Assembly (NCBI GenBank): GCA_018105865.1
Contig: CM030832.1
Span: forward strand, 16,209,519-16,273,518
DNA: 64,000 nucleotides
Source: Metaphire vulgaris
Taxonomy: Eukaryota > Annelida > Clitellata > Crassiclitellata > Megascolecidae
Reading direction: 5' to 3'
Below, piece after piece: positions 20,960 to 31,342 of this stretch (the stretch's first letter is position 1; each line of letters begins with the position of its first letter). Both the position numbers and the translations under genes were made by a program. The notes below the pieces were generated by a model. It was not told the origin of the DNA and ran no database searches. It worked only from the letters and a program-made list of their open reading frames with translations.

Positions 20960-21610
20960 AGAGTACCGGTAGTTGAACCTTTCTTGCCTTGGCGTTTTCA
21001 AAGTCATCAATCACTTCATCAAAATTTCCAGCTGCATGTCCATAAATGTCTATGAACTGAAGGAAGCGCTGCTGTACTTCACCTGATCTTGAAAGATATC
21101 TGACCACAAGTGTCAACTGATCCGTATGTTATAAATCAGTAGTTGAGTCTACCCTATTGCAAAGTATTCAGAGTGTTTTATGTCTGAAACAATCACAGCT
21201 TGAACTTTTGATGCCATCAAATCGATGACCTCATCGCATATGTTCCACAACAGGCAGTAAGCATAACTGCGCCCCTTGTTACCATACTGCTGAAGATGAT
21301 TTGGCATCATCTGATCATATTCACTGAAATTTTGTAAACATCCGAGAAAATTGCCATTATTCGTGCAGCTCAATTAATGCACATCGCCTTTAAATGCTAA
21401 ACCTCTTTGACTGAGAAATCTGACTGCTGAAACTACTCGTCTCAGTATATTCCTCCAGTACTCAGGGTTTTTTCATACTGAATCTGAAAAGCTCGCTCAA
21501 TACCCACTGTGCTTTTCTACTAATCCACGCAATCATACAATCACCGTAATCAGTACCGCCTTCATGACTTTTTAAAGCACTAGCTACATATTTCCAGTTG
21601 TTAAAACCAG
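20960..21610 (-). pseudogene. hAT/ZMYM-type (DUF4371-like) transposase fragment
   Basis: Read on the minus strand, broken frames give NWKYVASALKSHEGG, NGNFLGCLQNFSEYDQMM, NHLQQYGNKGRSY, ICDEVIDLMASKVQAVIVSD and IKHSEYFAIG. A frame shift then leads to DQLTLVVRYLSRSGEVQQRF-type text and IDIYGHAAGNFDEVIDDF. This order is that of the DUF4371 region in hAT transposases and ZMYM1-like proteins. The copy has several shifts and stops and lacks the C-terminal dimerisation domain. Confidence 0.75.
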
Positions 21611-21700
21611 TTAATAAACCATATAGGCCTAAATAATATAAATAATATAAACCATATAAACCATATAAATATTAATAAACCATATAAATATCAATATACC

Positions 21701-21710
<10 letters not shown>

Positions 21711-21776
<66 letters not shown>

Positions 21777-22701
21777 CCCGCTGGGAGAAAAGGTACCATA
21801 TGTGGGGTTCTTGAGTTACATATGCTGCATATATCGGGGTTATATTAGCTCAGTCACAGCAAAGTTTTAGAGAAATATACCTTGTCATTTCAGAGATACC
21901 AGCATCCAAACATCATGCCTATCAAATTCAAAATTCTGAGAAATTGTGCATTTATTATTGATGAAATTAAAGTGTTCAAAATTTTAAAACTATACAAGAG
22001 TTACAGATGAAATTTTATCTCTGTATTAATAGTCATATATGCAAACTATCTCTAAAGTTTCATCCGTAACTATTCATAATATATCAGTAGAAAATTTAAA
22101 TAAATATAATTACTAATACTAGAACACAGTAATTGAAAAAGGTACCATAAGTGGGCAGGACATAATAATAGGGTTGTAATGTACAATCTAAACAAGATAT
22201 ACGAACAAACTGTAATAGAACACAATAAAACTTATCAGATAATATTAATCAAAGTGATTATAGATGTAACATATGTAACGGAATGATGAAAAACAAAGAA
22301 GGAGAATCTAGTGTTGTAATTCATAAATAACAGCACAAAATATGATTAAACTTCACTTTTAAGCAAGGAAAGAAACAAAAATCAAATCGCCCGATATTGC
22401 AGATTTGTCATGTGGTTCTAAGCTCATATGTATTCAAAATTTTGTAAAAATTAGTAAGTAAGCTTAAACAGCGTCAAAGTCAGAAGCCCACTTATGGTAC
22501 CTTTTACCTATCTCAGTTTTAAAACAAATTCTCTACTAAATGATGCAGATTTGACTAAAAAGACATGATCATTTAATTGTTTACACATCATACTGTCTAA
22601 AATACCAAAAAAGTAATTTTTGAAAAATTCAAGTTTTCAAGATAAAAATGCAATTTCACGCTAATCTGTGATCCACTTATGGTACCTTTTCTCCCAGCGG
22701 G

Positions 22702-22744
<43 letters not shown>
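21711..22744. mobile_element. inverted-repeat element bounded by (GT)n and (CA)n
   Basis: The left end is (GT)n followed by GACCCGCTGGGAGAAAAGG. The right end is the exact inverse, CCTTTTCTCCCAGCGGGTC followed by (CA)n, so the microsatellites are part of the inverted termini. The next word, TACCATAAGTGGG, appears four times: near 21792 and 22143 in direct orientation, near 22489 and 22675 inverted. The AT-rich interior has no convincing ORF. The flanks are AT-rich and the target duplication is not decidable. Superfamily unknown. Confidence 0.7.
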
Positions 22745-22746
<2 letters not shown>

Positions 22747-23039
22747 ATAAATCATCAGTTAATGCATTTCTTTTACCACCGGAAAACAGTCTGCATAGAA
22801 AACATATAATTGATGATTTTGACTCAGAATATATCGGCCACTATCTCACTCTCCAGTTTGCCGCCATCTTTGGTTGTCATGCTAAACACTGCAGGAGACA
22901 GCATTCGCAAACAAATATTAAATTATATTCATTCATTCATTATTCTATAAAAAAACGCGTCTAAAAATTTTTCGGCCCCGTTTTATTTTGTTCCTAAAAA
23001 TTTTTCGGCCCTAGGCAGTGCCTACACTGCCTAAACCTC

Positions 23040-23262
23040 AACGTGTCACTAGGGAGAGAGACAAGTTTCAGGGAGAGGAGAGGAAGAGGTAGACCAAGAT
23101 GATGACTTGAAGCCACAATGTGGGTGGTCTTAAGGACTTTAATGCTGGCTAGTAGCTCAGTTGAACAAAGCCAGGTGTCACTGCAGCCGGACTTTGCTTA
23201 TGATTATTGACAACTATTAGCTTCCTAAACCACTTTAAATCACATTATTATTATAACCAGAC
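23040..23262 (+). mobile_element. LINE 3' fragment and CR1-like tail
   Basis: 23075-23205 resembles the Gly/Arg-rich 3' end of an RTE-like ORF (GERRGRGRPR-type frames). 23222-23262 is the CR1-like tail CCTAAACCACTTTAAATCAC with ATT repeats. Confidence 0.5.
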
Positions 23263-23366
23263 AGATGTATTTTTAGACTCTAGTGTGAGAGATGATAGAA
23301 CGTCATCTGTTCAAAATGATTTTGATAATGAATTCCAGCACTCATCACCATCATCATTTTCACTTT

Positions 23367-23796
23367 GGGGCCGTCCATAAATGACGTCACGCGATTCTGC
23401 CAGTTTGTTACCCCCTCGTCACAAGTCGTCACAAAAGTCAGACCTCTGAAAAATGATGTCACAACGTGTTAACCCCCCATCCTTTAATGTCAAAATTAAT
23501 GCTTCGATTCACTTATTTCTTGAATGAAGCGGGTATTGCAATGAATTCCTTTGAAAATACTCATTATAGTTATTATAGTTGAAGCTCAATTCAGAGACTT
23601 TGAAATTCTTAAAAAAAATGAATTATAAGTGTAAAATACGTTCAACTGTGCAGTAACATAGCATTGCGGTATTAATAACAATATTTAGTATTATGTGATG
23701 TAACATTTCTGGAAGCCCCCCCCCTTCGTTACACATAGTCACAAATGTTTGAAACCCCTCCCCCTTAAGTGCGTCATGTCAATTATGGACGGTCCC
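23367..23796. mobile_element. MITE with GGGGCCGTCCATAA ends
   Basis: The ends GGGGCCGTCCATAA (23367) and TTATGGACGGTCCC (to 23796) are inverted, with one mismatch. Inner words GTCACGCG, CCCCTCGTCACA and CCCCTTCGTTACACA are also shared in inverted positions. No coding sequence. A diverged, reversed part-copy lies at 54810-54945. The target site duplication is unclear, so the superfamily is left open. Confidence 0.65.
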
Positions 23797-23837
23797 TTTC
23801 TGACTGCATGGCAGCAATATTTAAATGCAGTGTATAT

Positions 23838-24740
23838 CAGACATGGGTCAATTACAATTATAATTGTAATTCAATTGTAATTAATTACATTTTGCCAATG
23901 TAATTGTAATTGATCTGTGGAAAGTTCAATTACATGTAATTGTAATTGTAATTGTCATGTGTGTAATTGTAATTGTAATTGAGCTATTGTAATTGATTTA
24001 CCCAATTACAGGAATGTGAGTTTTATAAGTTCTAATAGCGTATTAGCATGTATGAGCCGAAGTCTTGTCAGTCTATAGCGGTATGGCAGTGAATACATTG
24101 GATGGTTAGTGAATTGTCAAAGCACAACGGTTATTGGTAAATGGACTCACTGCTCTGGTCAGTTGCCATGCAAACATTTACTTACCGGCATTTACTTTTT
24201 ACTGCCTTTCAAATTGAAAGGGAACCAGCTTATCATTTGTCTACTTCCTGTGTTCTGCGGCTGCACTTTTTTGTGAATGAAAGTTTAATGCCAGTAAAGA
24301 TGAGCGTAAATCAAGCAGGAGTAATATGGAATTATTTAGAAAAGTCTGATGACTTTAATAATGCTGTTTCCAGTGCAAATGTTAAAGTGAAGTGCCGGTT
24401 TTGTGGTGAATTAGTGTCATGCTCGAAAAAGGCTACTTCAAAATTGTTGACTCATTTGCAGGTTTGTGAAACTTTGTGTTACGGTTTTTTAAATAGACCG
24501 TAGCATATGAATTTGTTGAACTAATTTATGTTAATTATTTTAGACACTCAAGTTTTTTAAAGAAGCAGAAAGAGGAATGAAAAGTAATTGTAATTGTAAT
24601 TGTAATTGACACGTTTGTAATTGTAATTGTAATTGGTCCCAATGTAATTGGCTGTAATTGTAATTGTAATTGTAATTGACAAACATCCGTATAATTGTAA
24701 TGTAATTGTAATTGCTTAAAACGTAATTGACCCATGTCTG
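23838..24740. mobile_element. hAT element with TAATTG arrays and BED exon
   Basis: The termini CAGACATGGGTCAATTAC form an 18-bp perfect inverted repeat. The flanks GTGTATAT (23830-23837 and 24741-24748) are a perfect 8-bp duplication. Both subterminal regions are arrays of AATTGTAATTGT (23855-24010 and 24585-24725), some 150 bp each. The unique interior carries a BED zinc-finger reading frame. A reversed partial copy is at 53757-53945. Confidence 0.9.
24300..24461 (+). CDS. BED zinc-finger exon inside hAT element
   Basis: From the ATG at 24300 the frame reads MSVNQAGVIWNYLEKSDDFN, then VKVKCRFCGELVSCSKKATS and KLLTHLQVC. W-x-Y/F near the start, C-x2-C, and H-x3-C/H at the end are the BED finger signature found at the N-terminus of hAT transposases, where it binds element ends. 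The frame is open from 24141, but the ATG at 24300 gives the usual short lead before the finger. CAG|GTTTGT at 24461/24462 is a plausible splice donor, so this may be the first exon of a transposase whose catalytic exons were lost. The frame otherwise runs on to a stop at 24503. Confidence 0.65.
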
Positions 24741-24749
24741 GTGTATATA

Positions 24750-25640
24750 CAAAACATTTCCACTTTGCTTGATCTTGTGTTAATCTGCATCTTTCTATGA
24801 TTGTCAAGTTCTTTGTTTCCAAGTCCTTGATATTATCAATTCATCTTTTTGTGGTCTTCTTCACCCTTGTTTCCTTCTATTGTGTGTGTGTGTGTGTGTT
24901 TGTATGTGCGTGTGTTTGTATGTGTGTGTATGTCTGTGTGTGTGTGTGTTTAGTGCTTTGTAAGCCCATCTACTGTTGTCTATTTGTTTAACATGTCCAA
25001 ACCATGTTAATCTTCTTTTGTGTACTTTATCAATTATTGTTTCTGTGGCTCCTGTCTGTATCTGATATCTTTGTTTCTCAAATTTTTGATATTTGCTTAG
25101 TCCGATTATTTTTTCGTAGACAGCTCATCACTGTGACCAATAGACTTTTTTGCATGATTTTTTTTAGTATCCAAGTTTCCGTTCAATATAAAGTTTGAGG
25201 TATTACTAATGTATTATAGAAGTATCCAGAACACTCTCTATGCCCACCAGCATAGATCAGTATCTATGCTGGTGGACAAGAATCTGCTTCTGCCATTGGC
25301 ATCTATTAATAGACGTCAATGGCTTCCGCCCACCAGTGGGTGGAGCAACCGGACTTTGTTGGTAAACACTGGATACCCCTATACAGTTTCAGTTTTGTAT
25401 TCATGGTTAAGTTTTTGTTTCTCCATAATGTTCTCATACTGCCCATTGTTTGTATACCTCTCATTTAATTTTCATTCCTCTGTGTGTTTCCGTCGCTCTT
25501 GATTATTCCTCCAACATACTTGAATGTTTTAGCTTTTTCCAATGTCTGACCTTTTAGTTTGATTTCTGCTTCATCGTTACTATCCATCAAAACAGCCCAA
25601 ACTTTTGGTTTGTTGTTGCTAATACTCGGGCATAATTTTT
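24750..25640 (-). mobile_element. LINE fragment (RTE-like), degenerate
   Basis: Minus-strand frames give MDSNDEAEIKLKGQTLEKAK with FKYVGGIIK around 25600-25490, and KVHKRRLTWFGHVKQ around 25050-24990. These are C-terminal RT blocks of an RTE-like LINE. A (TG)n run at 24883-24950 lies within it, and the part between 25140 and 25490 is disrupted by the palindromic block at 25215-25370. Confidence 0.6.
25215..25370. repeat. cluster of short palindromes
   Basis: CCACCAGCATAGAT (25244-25257) and its exact inverse ATCTATGCTGGTGG (25262-25275) form a 14-bp stem with a 4-nt loop. A second imperfect palindrome, GCCATTGGCATCTATT to AATAGACGTCAATGGC, follows at about 25296-25327. CCCACCAGTGGGTGG follows that. 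Probably a small MITE in the LINE fragment; no TSD found. Confidence 0.5.
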
Positions 25641-25974
25641 TGTTTGTAACATTTATTTCATCATGAAGAATAGCACATGGAATAATGAATGAAAGTTTTG
25701 TTGTTTATCTGGTGCAATGATTTTTCTGTTGTTTTATTAGTATTATTTGAAGCAGAATTTATGCAGCGTAGTTTTATAGAACAAAATGCGCATTTTATAT
25801 CTGATTCACTGCACAACATGAAGCCAATTTAAAGCTTCTTGAATGGGGCTTGAATGTTCATATATGAAAATGTAAAGACTTTTCGCTGAGATATTTTGAG
25901 CCTTTTCAATTGAAATGCCAAAGAATTATAAGTTGCAGTAGTCTAGTAGTCTAGACAGCTACACGCTTAATGTA
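25641..25974. other. AT-rich stretch, nothing recognised
   Basis: No coding, repeat family or structured signal identified. Confidence 0.6.
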
Positions 25975-26731
25975 TTTTAATGGACATTGCCACCTCTCCT
26001 CACCCTCCTGACATAATAGCGCTCACTGAGACTTGTGTCAATACCTTCTCAATTCCCTCCCATCTAGTGGATTCTACACCCCTACAGATACACTCGGCTA
26101 GCCTCGAAAATCCATGTCTCAGAATGGATCAATCACCATGGGTGGAGGTTTGCATTTCTCATATGTGGACCATCGATGATTCTTGATATCAGAGAATATT
26201 CATACCGATTTTTTTGAATGTGCCTCCGTCACCCTCTAATTTATGGACTGTTTACTCACAGTTTTCAACATCTATCGCCCACCATCGTTCTAACGATACT
26301 CCACACCATTTTCGGGTTTTCTTGAAGAATTTTGTTCTTTTCTAACATTGGCGGCTACCACCCCCATGAGTTTGTCATCACTGGAGATTTTAATGTACAT
26401 GTTGACCAGGACAGTGATTCCAGTGCCCGTGAATTCCTTGTTTTCCTTTCATCCTTTGGTCTTACCCAACATGTGAACTTTCCAACACACATAAAGAAAC
26501 ACACCCTTGACCTTGTCATCACTCAAAGTTCAACACATTTATTGCCAAAACTTTCCTGTTCAGCGATCAACATAATTGACCACTTCATGATAAACACAGA
26601 TATCAAGATCCAAGCTCTGCTTCAGCCACCACTGTCAACCTATATTTTTTGTCATATAAACTCTATTGACTGTGAAGCCTTCATCAGAATTTGTCTCAGA
26701 CAACACTCGTTCTCAATCCTCCACACTATAT
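25975..26731 (+). pseudogene. L2-like LINE endonuclease domain, broken
   Basis: Frames read PDIIALTETCVN (AP-endonuclease block with the catalytic Glu of LTET), FVITGDFNVHVDQDSDSSAR (GDFN block) and HVNFPTHIKKHTLDLVITQS, with a later IIDHFMI (DH block). This order is that of the apurinic-type endonuclease at the N-terminus of L2/CR1-group ORF2. Frameshifts occur between 26190 and 26330. The copy ends abruptly at 26731, where a hAT-like terminus starts. Confidence 0.8.
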
Positions 26732-27035
26732 TAGAGCTGTACCGATTGCACATTTTGCTTAATGTTCCGATTACCTATTGTTCCGATTGTCAGGCAACCG
26801 ATTGTTTTGCCGATACCAATTGTCTGTCGAAATCTCGAAATAGGGTGTTTTTATTGATCATGCAGTCAGATATACCATAAAAGTGCAGTTTACATGCACA
26901 TGTCTTCGAACTTTGATATGCAGGTGCAATTTGCAGCCTGCCAAGAGACTCAATGCATAATGTGTGTTTAATCATTAATGAATAATGATTTTGTCACTAA
27001 TACTTATTATGTCAAATTTTAAATTTCTCTAGTCT
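26732..27035. mobile_element. part of an AATCGG-type hAT element, reversed
   Basis: It begins TAGAGCTGTACCGATTGCAC and matches, in reverse, the right end and interior of the hAT element at 28559-30018 (about 29540-30018). Only this end is present. The expected second copy of the flanking CACTATAT was not found, so the rest has been lost or replaced. Confidence 0.7.
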
Positions 27036-27199
27036 TATTGTCTTAAATAATAATTCTCTTTGTAAGGTAAGTTCGTTTGAAAGTTTGTCAGTCGCGATAC
27101 ACGGCAGATGTTGGAGGACGTCGTTGCCATTGACATCCAAACTGTATAATCGACGGAGCGTTTGACTAAGCGTCTTCATTGCAGCTTGATGAATCATCC

Positions 27200-27719
27200 T
27201 GATTGCCTGCACGTTGTACGGCACCACTGGGGCGCAGTAGCCCGTGTGGTGCCGTAGGTCCTACTGGGGACGCAGTTCCCTGTCTTGGGCCGTAACCTGT
27301 AGACCCTACTGGAAGCGGGCGCATCCTCCCGTCATAAACCAAGCCCCAACCGGCGTGGGGGCCGTAGGCCCTACTGGGTTGCATCCTCCCGTCTGAGACC
27401 AAGCCCAAGCCTCGAGGGAGGCCGTAGGCCCCACTGAGGGGCAGAGCCCCACGTGTGGGGCCGCAAGTCCTACTGGGGGGCGCACCCATGTGAGGCCATA
27501 GGCCTTACTGGTGGCGCAGCCTTCCGTGGGAGACCTAGCCCCATCCCCTCATGGGGGCTGTATCCTCCACTGAGGGCACAGCCCCGGGGAGAAAAAGTCC
27601 CATCCCTCTGTGGGAGACAAATCCACTTTGAGTCCATAAGCCCAAAAGGAGCCGTATGCTCAAAAGGGGCCGTAGGTAACACTGGAGGGTGCATCTCCCA
27701 CAGGAGACCAAATCCCAAA
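27200..27719. repeat. GC-rich degenerate minisatellite, left part
   Basis: About ten imperfect copies of GCCGTAGGCCCTACTGGG spaced 35-62 bp apart, with GCATCCTCCCGT and GAGACCAAGCCC words between. It is far more GC-rich than its surroundings. Long frames are open on both strands only because of the composition. The array resumes at 28242 after a hAT insertion. Confidence 0.6.
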
Positions 27720-27727
27720 GGAATCAT

Positions 27728-28006
27728 CAGTGATGTGATGAAAATACTGTTTCGAGACTGTCTTGAGACACTGTCTCGTCTAGAGACAGTATTTTCAATG
27801 TCTTGGTCTTGGTCTTGCGGGTCAGTGTCTCGGTCTTGGTCTTGGTCTTGGTCTCGTCATTACTGTCTTGGTCTTGCGATTCAAGGCCGAGACAGTGCCG
27901 AGACAGCGAGACAGTGGGGTTTTTCCACTGTGAGTAATAATGTTTTCTGTGGCTGATGTCTTCCGAATTATGGAGCAATAACAGATTTTCACCATGAGCC
28001 CTCCGG

Positions 28007-28056
<50 letters not shown>

Positions 28057-28241
28057 GTAATAATATAATATGTTTGTATAGATATATCTATGCCATGCGG
28101 CATAAAACTGTTTTATCTGTTTTCTTTATGTTTAAAATTACTGTCTTGGTCTTGGTCTTGAGGATTAGTGTCTTGGTCTTGGTCTTGAGAGTTAGTGTCT
28201 TGGTCTTGGTCTTGCCACTTACTGTCTTGGTCACATCACTG
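27728..28241. mobile_element. hAT-like element with CTTGGT array
   Basis: Termini CAGTGATGTGA and TCACATCACTG are a perfect 11-bp inverted repeat. Flanks GGAATCAT and GGAATCGT match at 7 of 8 positions. Subterminal arrays are of TCTTGGTCTTGG (27795-27880 and 28140-28230). The interior has a (TAA)n tract at 28009-28060. It sits inside the GC-rich minisatellite. No transposase. Confidence 0.82.
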
Positions 28242-28325
28242 GGAATCGTAGGTCCAAACTGTAGTCGTAGGTTCCGTTATGGTGTGGAACCCCCTGTGTT
28301 GAGGGGGGGCAAGACCACCCAGTGA
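28242..28325. repeat. GC-rich minisatellite, right part
   Basis: ATCGTAGGTCCAAACTG, GTCGTAGGTTCCGTTATG and CCACCCAGTG continue the array interrupted by the hAT element. Confidence 0.5.
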
Positions 28326-28550
28326 GCACTTAGGAGATTTTTTTAATGATATCTACGCATTCACTTTACATTTTCAGATTTTAAAAAATTGTTATGTGTA
28401 ATAATATGAACTTTTGCAATAAATCGGGGAAGGAGATAGCCACTCTCCCCCATCATTTTTGACGGGTTAACAGCTAGTAATTTATAATTTTATATCTGAA
28501 GTTGTGATTATGAAATTACTCATTCATTAAAATTTAAAACCAGACGTGGT
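28326..28550. other. AT-rich stretch, nothing recognised
   Basis: No recognised feature. Confidence 0.5.
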
Positions 28551-28558
28551 AGTCAGAT

Positions 28559-30018
28559 TAGAGCTGTACCGATTAATCGGCAACATTCACAATCGGGCCA
28601 ATTATTAGGACAATCGGAACAATTGGTAATCGGGCGCCAATCCGGCACCGATACCGATTAATCGTTAATATTCGTATTCAGGCCGATTATTAGGGTAATC
28701 GGAACAATCGGTTATGGGGTGCCGATTATTTTTTTCTGGGTGCTGTAGGCCCGAGTGAGAGGTGACTGGTGAGTGTCGCCCTCTGGGAGTCTAGACTCCT
28801 TGGTCGCTTCCTTTGGGGGTGGTGCTAGCGCCATCTGGAGGTCGGTGGCGGCTGTGAGCTCGTAGAACTGTCGATGGAGGGAGGGACGAGGGAGGGCCGG
28901 CTTATCTTGAATCCTTCATTCGATAGTCGGTCGGGGGCAGTTAATGTCACACCAGATTGCCAGATATGACATCTGTTAACCATCAGTCGGAGACTTAGAG
29001 ACGATTAGTGTCGATCTGACTTCGTCGGCATCTCTTCACCCTCAGTCGGAGACGATTAGGTCCGATGATCTTATCTGACTTCGTCGTCATTACTCAGACG
29101 CACTAGATGATTAGAATATTAGTGTAGCTTAGCTTGTTACAACCTACTAGTCTCAAAAGCTAACTGCCCGTGTCGATGTTTCAAGTTTCAACATTAGCGT
29201 CTTTCTGGCGGAGACGTATGTCAAATCAAGATGGGCTTACGTGACAGTGGATGGGGCTGCCACTTTGATTTTAAAACTCGCATGTTGTCGACCGATCTAA
29301 TACGAATTTCAATTTATACATTAATGCATACAGTTATAGCAGCTTAAATAGGATATACGTTACATATATTTTTGCATCAAATAATAAATTAAATATGTGC
29401 GTAAAAATACAAATGTCGAAACAACGGACGAGCTGCATTTGAACAGCACTTGTGGTTTTAAATTTTAATGAATGAATAATTTCATAATCATAACTTTGGA
29501 TATAAAATTGTAGATTACAATGTGAATAGAGACATCTAAAATTTGACATAATAAGTATTAATGACAACATCATATTCATTAATGATTAAACACACAGTCT
29601 GCATTGAGTCTCTTGGCAGGTCTCGAATTGCACCTGCATATCGAAGTCCGAAGACATGTACATTTACGCAGTGGCGACTCTAGGATTTAGCAAGTGGGGG
29701 CCGTTGGGGTGGCAACTTCTAATCATGGGGGCCAACCATTTGTTGTTTAATGTATGTAGCATTAAGTATAGGGTCCCAACAGGGGGGGCACTGGGGGAGG
29801 CACTCAATAGGGGCACGGGCCCCCCTGTGCCCCCGGTGGAGCCGCCACTGCATTTACGCTGCACCTTTCCAGTATATTATTTGAGTGCATGATCATTAAA
29901 AATACCCGATTTGGAGATTTACACAGACAATCGGTATCGGCAAAACAATCGGTTGTCTGACAATCGGAACAATCGGTAATCGGAACAATCGGCAAAATGT
30001 GCAATCGGTACAGCTCTA
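28559..30018. mobile_element. hAT element with AATCGG subterminal repeats
   Basis: Termini TAGAGCTGTACCGATT and AATCGGTACAGCTCTA are a perfect 16-bp inverted repeat. Flanks AGTCAGAT and AGTCAGAC match at 7 of 8. Subterminal words AATCGGAACAATCGG and GGGCCAATTATTAGG recur at both ends. The interior, 28730-29530, has GATTAGTGTCGATCTGACTT-type repeats but no transposase. It carries the nested element at 29669-29850. Related pieces are at 26732, 30690-30890 and 31255-31335. Confidence 0.85.
29669..29850. mobile_element. CAGTGGCG hAT MITE nested in a hAT element
   Basis: Ends CAGTGGCGACTCTAGG and, inverted, CAGTGGCGGCTCCACCGG, flanked by a perfect 8-bp duplication CATTTACG (29661-29668 and 29851-29858). 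182 bp, non-coding. Relatives at 51958, 51920 and 52854. Confidence 0.9.
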
Positions 30019-30379
30019 AGTCAGACAGCAGTAACTTATTTTGTACAAACCCCAATGGCCTGAAACTGAAAGTGTCAATTAATAAATTTCCAATAACGCT
30101 ATAATTAAAATATTAAATATTCTTAAATGTTAACTTAAACTTAAGTGAAAGTTAATGTAACTTTTAAAAATTTAATTATTAATAGTTACAACAAACTTAA
30201 CTGCTTCAAGTTCAACATATTTTTTCAAATGTATAAAATTAACATCTTTCATTCAATATGCATCAATGTGTTTAGACTCCTTAAAGTTTTAAGTTCACTC
30301 TTTAATCTTTGGTTGAACTCTAACTATTTGATATCGAAAATTTGACGCAGGCAGTTAGCTTTTGAGACTAGTAACATGC
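30019..30379. other. AT-rich stretch, nothing recognised
   Basis: No recognised gene or repeat. Confidence 0.5.
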
Positions 30380-30388
30380 TATACTGAA

Positions 30389-30680
30389 AGGGGCGGGAAG
30401 TTAGTAGAGTGGTAACAGCGTTGGACAATGGAGCAGAAGGTTGCGGGTTCAACTCCCGCGGGAGCCCTAAGGTTGACTCAGCCTTCTTTCGCCAGATGGC
30501 GATGGCAAATGAGTAGCGGATTAATCTGCGAAGTAAACAGGCGCGTTGCATGAGAACACTGGCCCCGTATCATGTAACCTTGCACCAGTCGCCTGGCTGA
30601 GGGCCTTGGTAACGGAGATCAGCGCCGCCCTATGAGCCTTGAGGCTAGCCTTGAGTGCTCAGGAAGGACTTTACTTTACT
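30389..30680 (+). repeat. tRNA-derived SINE with 9-bp TSD
   Basis: The head contains an A-box-like TTAGTAGAGTGGTAACAGCG (30400) and a B-box GCGGGTTCAACTCCCGC (30433), the layout of an internal RNA polymerase III promoter. A central domain, TTGCACCAGTCGCCTGGC..AGATCAGCGCCG, and a tail of CTTTACTTTACTT follow. TATACTGAA at 30380-30388 and 30681-30689 is a perfect duplication, so this is an intact insertion of 292 bp. A diverged 3' part is at 900-1145. Not a true tRNA gene: the acceptor stem does not close. Confidence 0.85.
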
Positions 30681-30689
30681 TATACTGAA

Positions 30690-30890
30690 CTAATAATGCA
30701 TAATAACCGATTATCGGATCGGAATCGGCCGATTAATGCCAAATGCCAAAAATGCCAAAAAAACAATTAATCGGAATCGGCAATACGCGGCTCACCGATT
30801 CCGATTCAACCGTGGAGATTAAATGTATATTCTAAATAAACATAAAGAGCGCTAAATTACTAAAATCGTGTTCAAAAGGTGCTAGTTCAC
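30690..30890. mobile_element. AATCGG-type hAT fragment
   Basis: Words CCGATTATCGGATCGGAATCGG and AATCGGAATCGGCAATACGC-like text mark a relative of the element at 28559, without a clean terminus. A further piece lies at 31255-31335, beyond the L2-like fragment. Confidence 0.5.
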
Positions 30891-30891
30891 G

Positions 30892-31240
30892 CACCGTGCT
30901 CTTTACGATCCGTCATGCCCAGCCAACCTGTCGGAGCTGCTTTACAGGGTCCCATCCACTGATTACCGAGCGCGGCTCTGTTCCTCAGTGAAAGCTCTGC
31001 TGACCTTTCCTCCTCCCTCGAAGACAGTTAAACTTGGAAAGCGATCCGTTACACGTGGGAACCCAGCTCTGTGGAATGCGTTACCACACAACATCACCAA
31101 CTTGACTAATCTAGAAACTTCTACGAAGCGACTTAGAACACACTTGTTCAGACTCTCGTTCAGTACCATGTAAAGCACTCTTAACCCTAGCCTCATATGA
31201 AAATAGCGCTATACAAGTTAGCCCATAACTAACTAACTAA
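30892..31240 (+). mobile_element. L2-like LINE 3' end
   Basis: One frame reads YRARLCSSVKALLTFPPPSK, GNPALWNALPHNITNLTNLE and TSTKRLRTHLFRLSFS, ending in a stop and an ATAGCGCTATACAAGTTAG 3' region with AACTAACTAACT tail. This is the typical C-terminus and tail of an L2-like LINE. Confidence 0.75.
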
Positions 31241-31342
31241 CCATGGTTTAATTCTCACAGGCTGTGCCGATTAATCAGCAACATTCATAATTGGACCGAT
31301 TAATAGGGCAATCGGAACAATCGGTAATCAGGCTTCACTCAC

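Noticed and set aside
27166..27956. Gly/Pro/Arg-rich ORFs on both strands
   Set aside because: Caused by the GC-rich minisatellite; no domain resemblance and both strands are equally open.
30395..30470. tRNA gene
   Set aside because: A and B boxes are present but the cloverleaf does not close and a SINE body with TSD follows.
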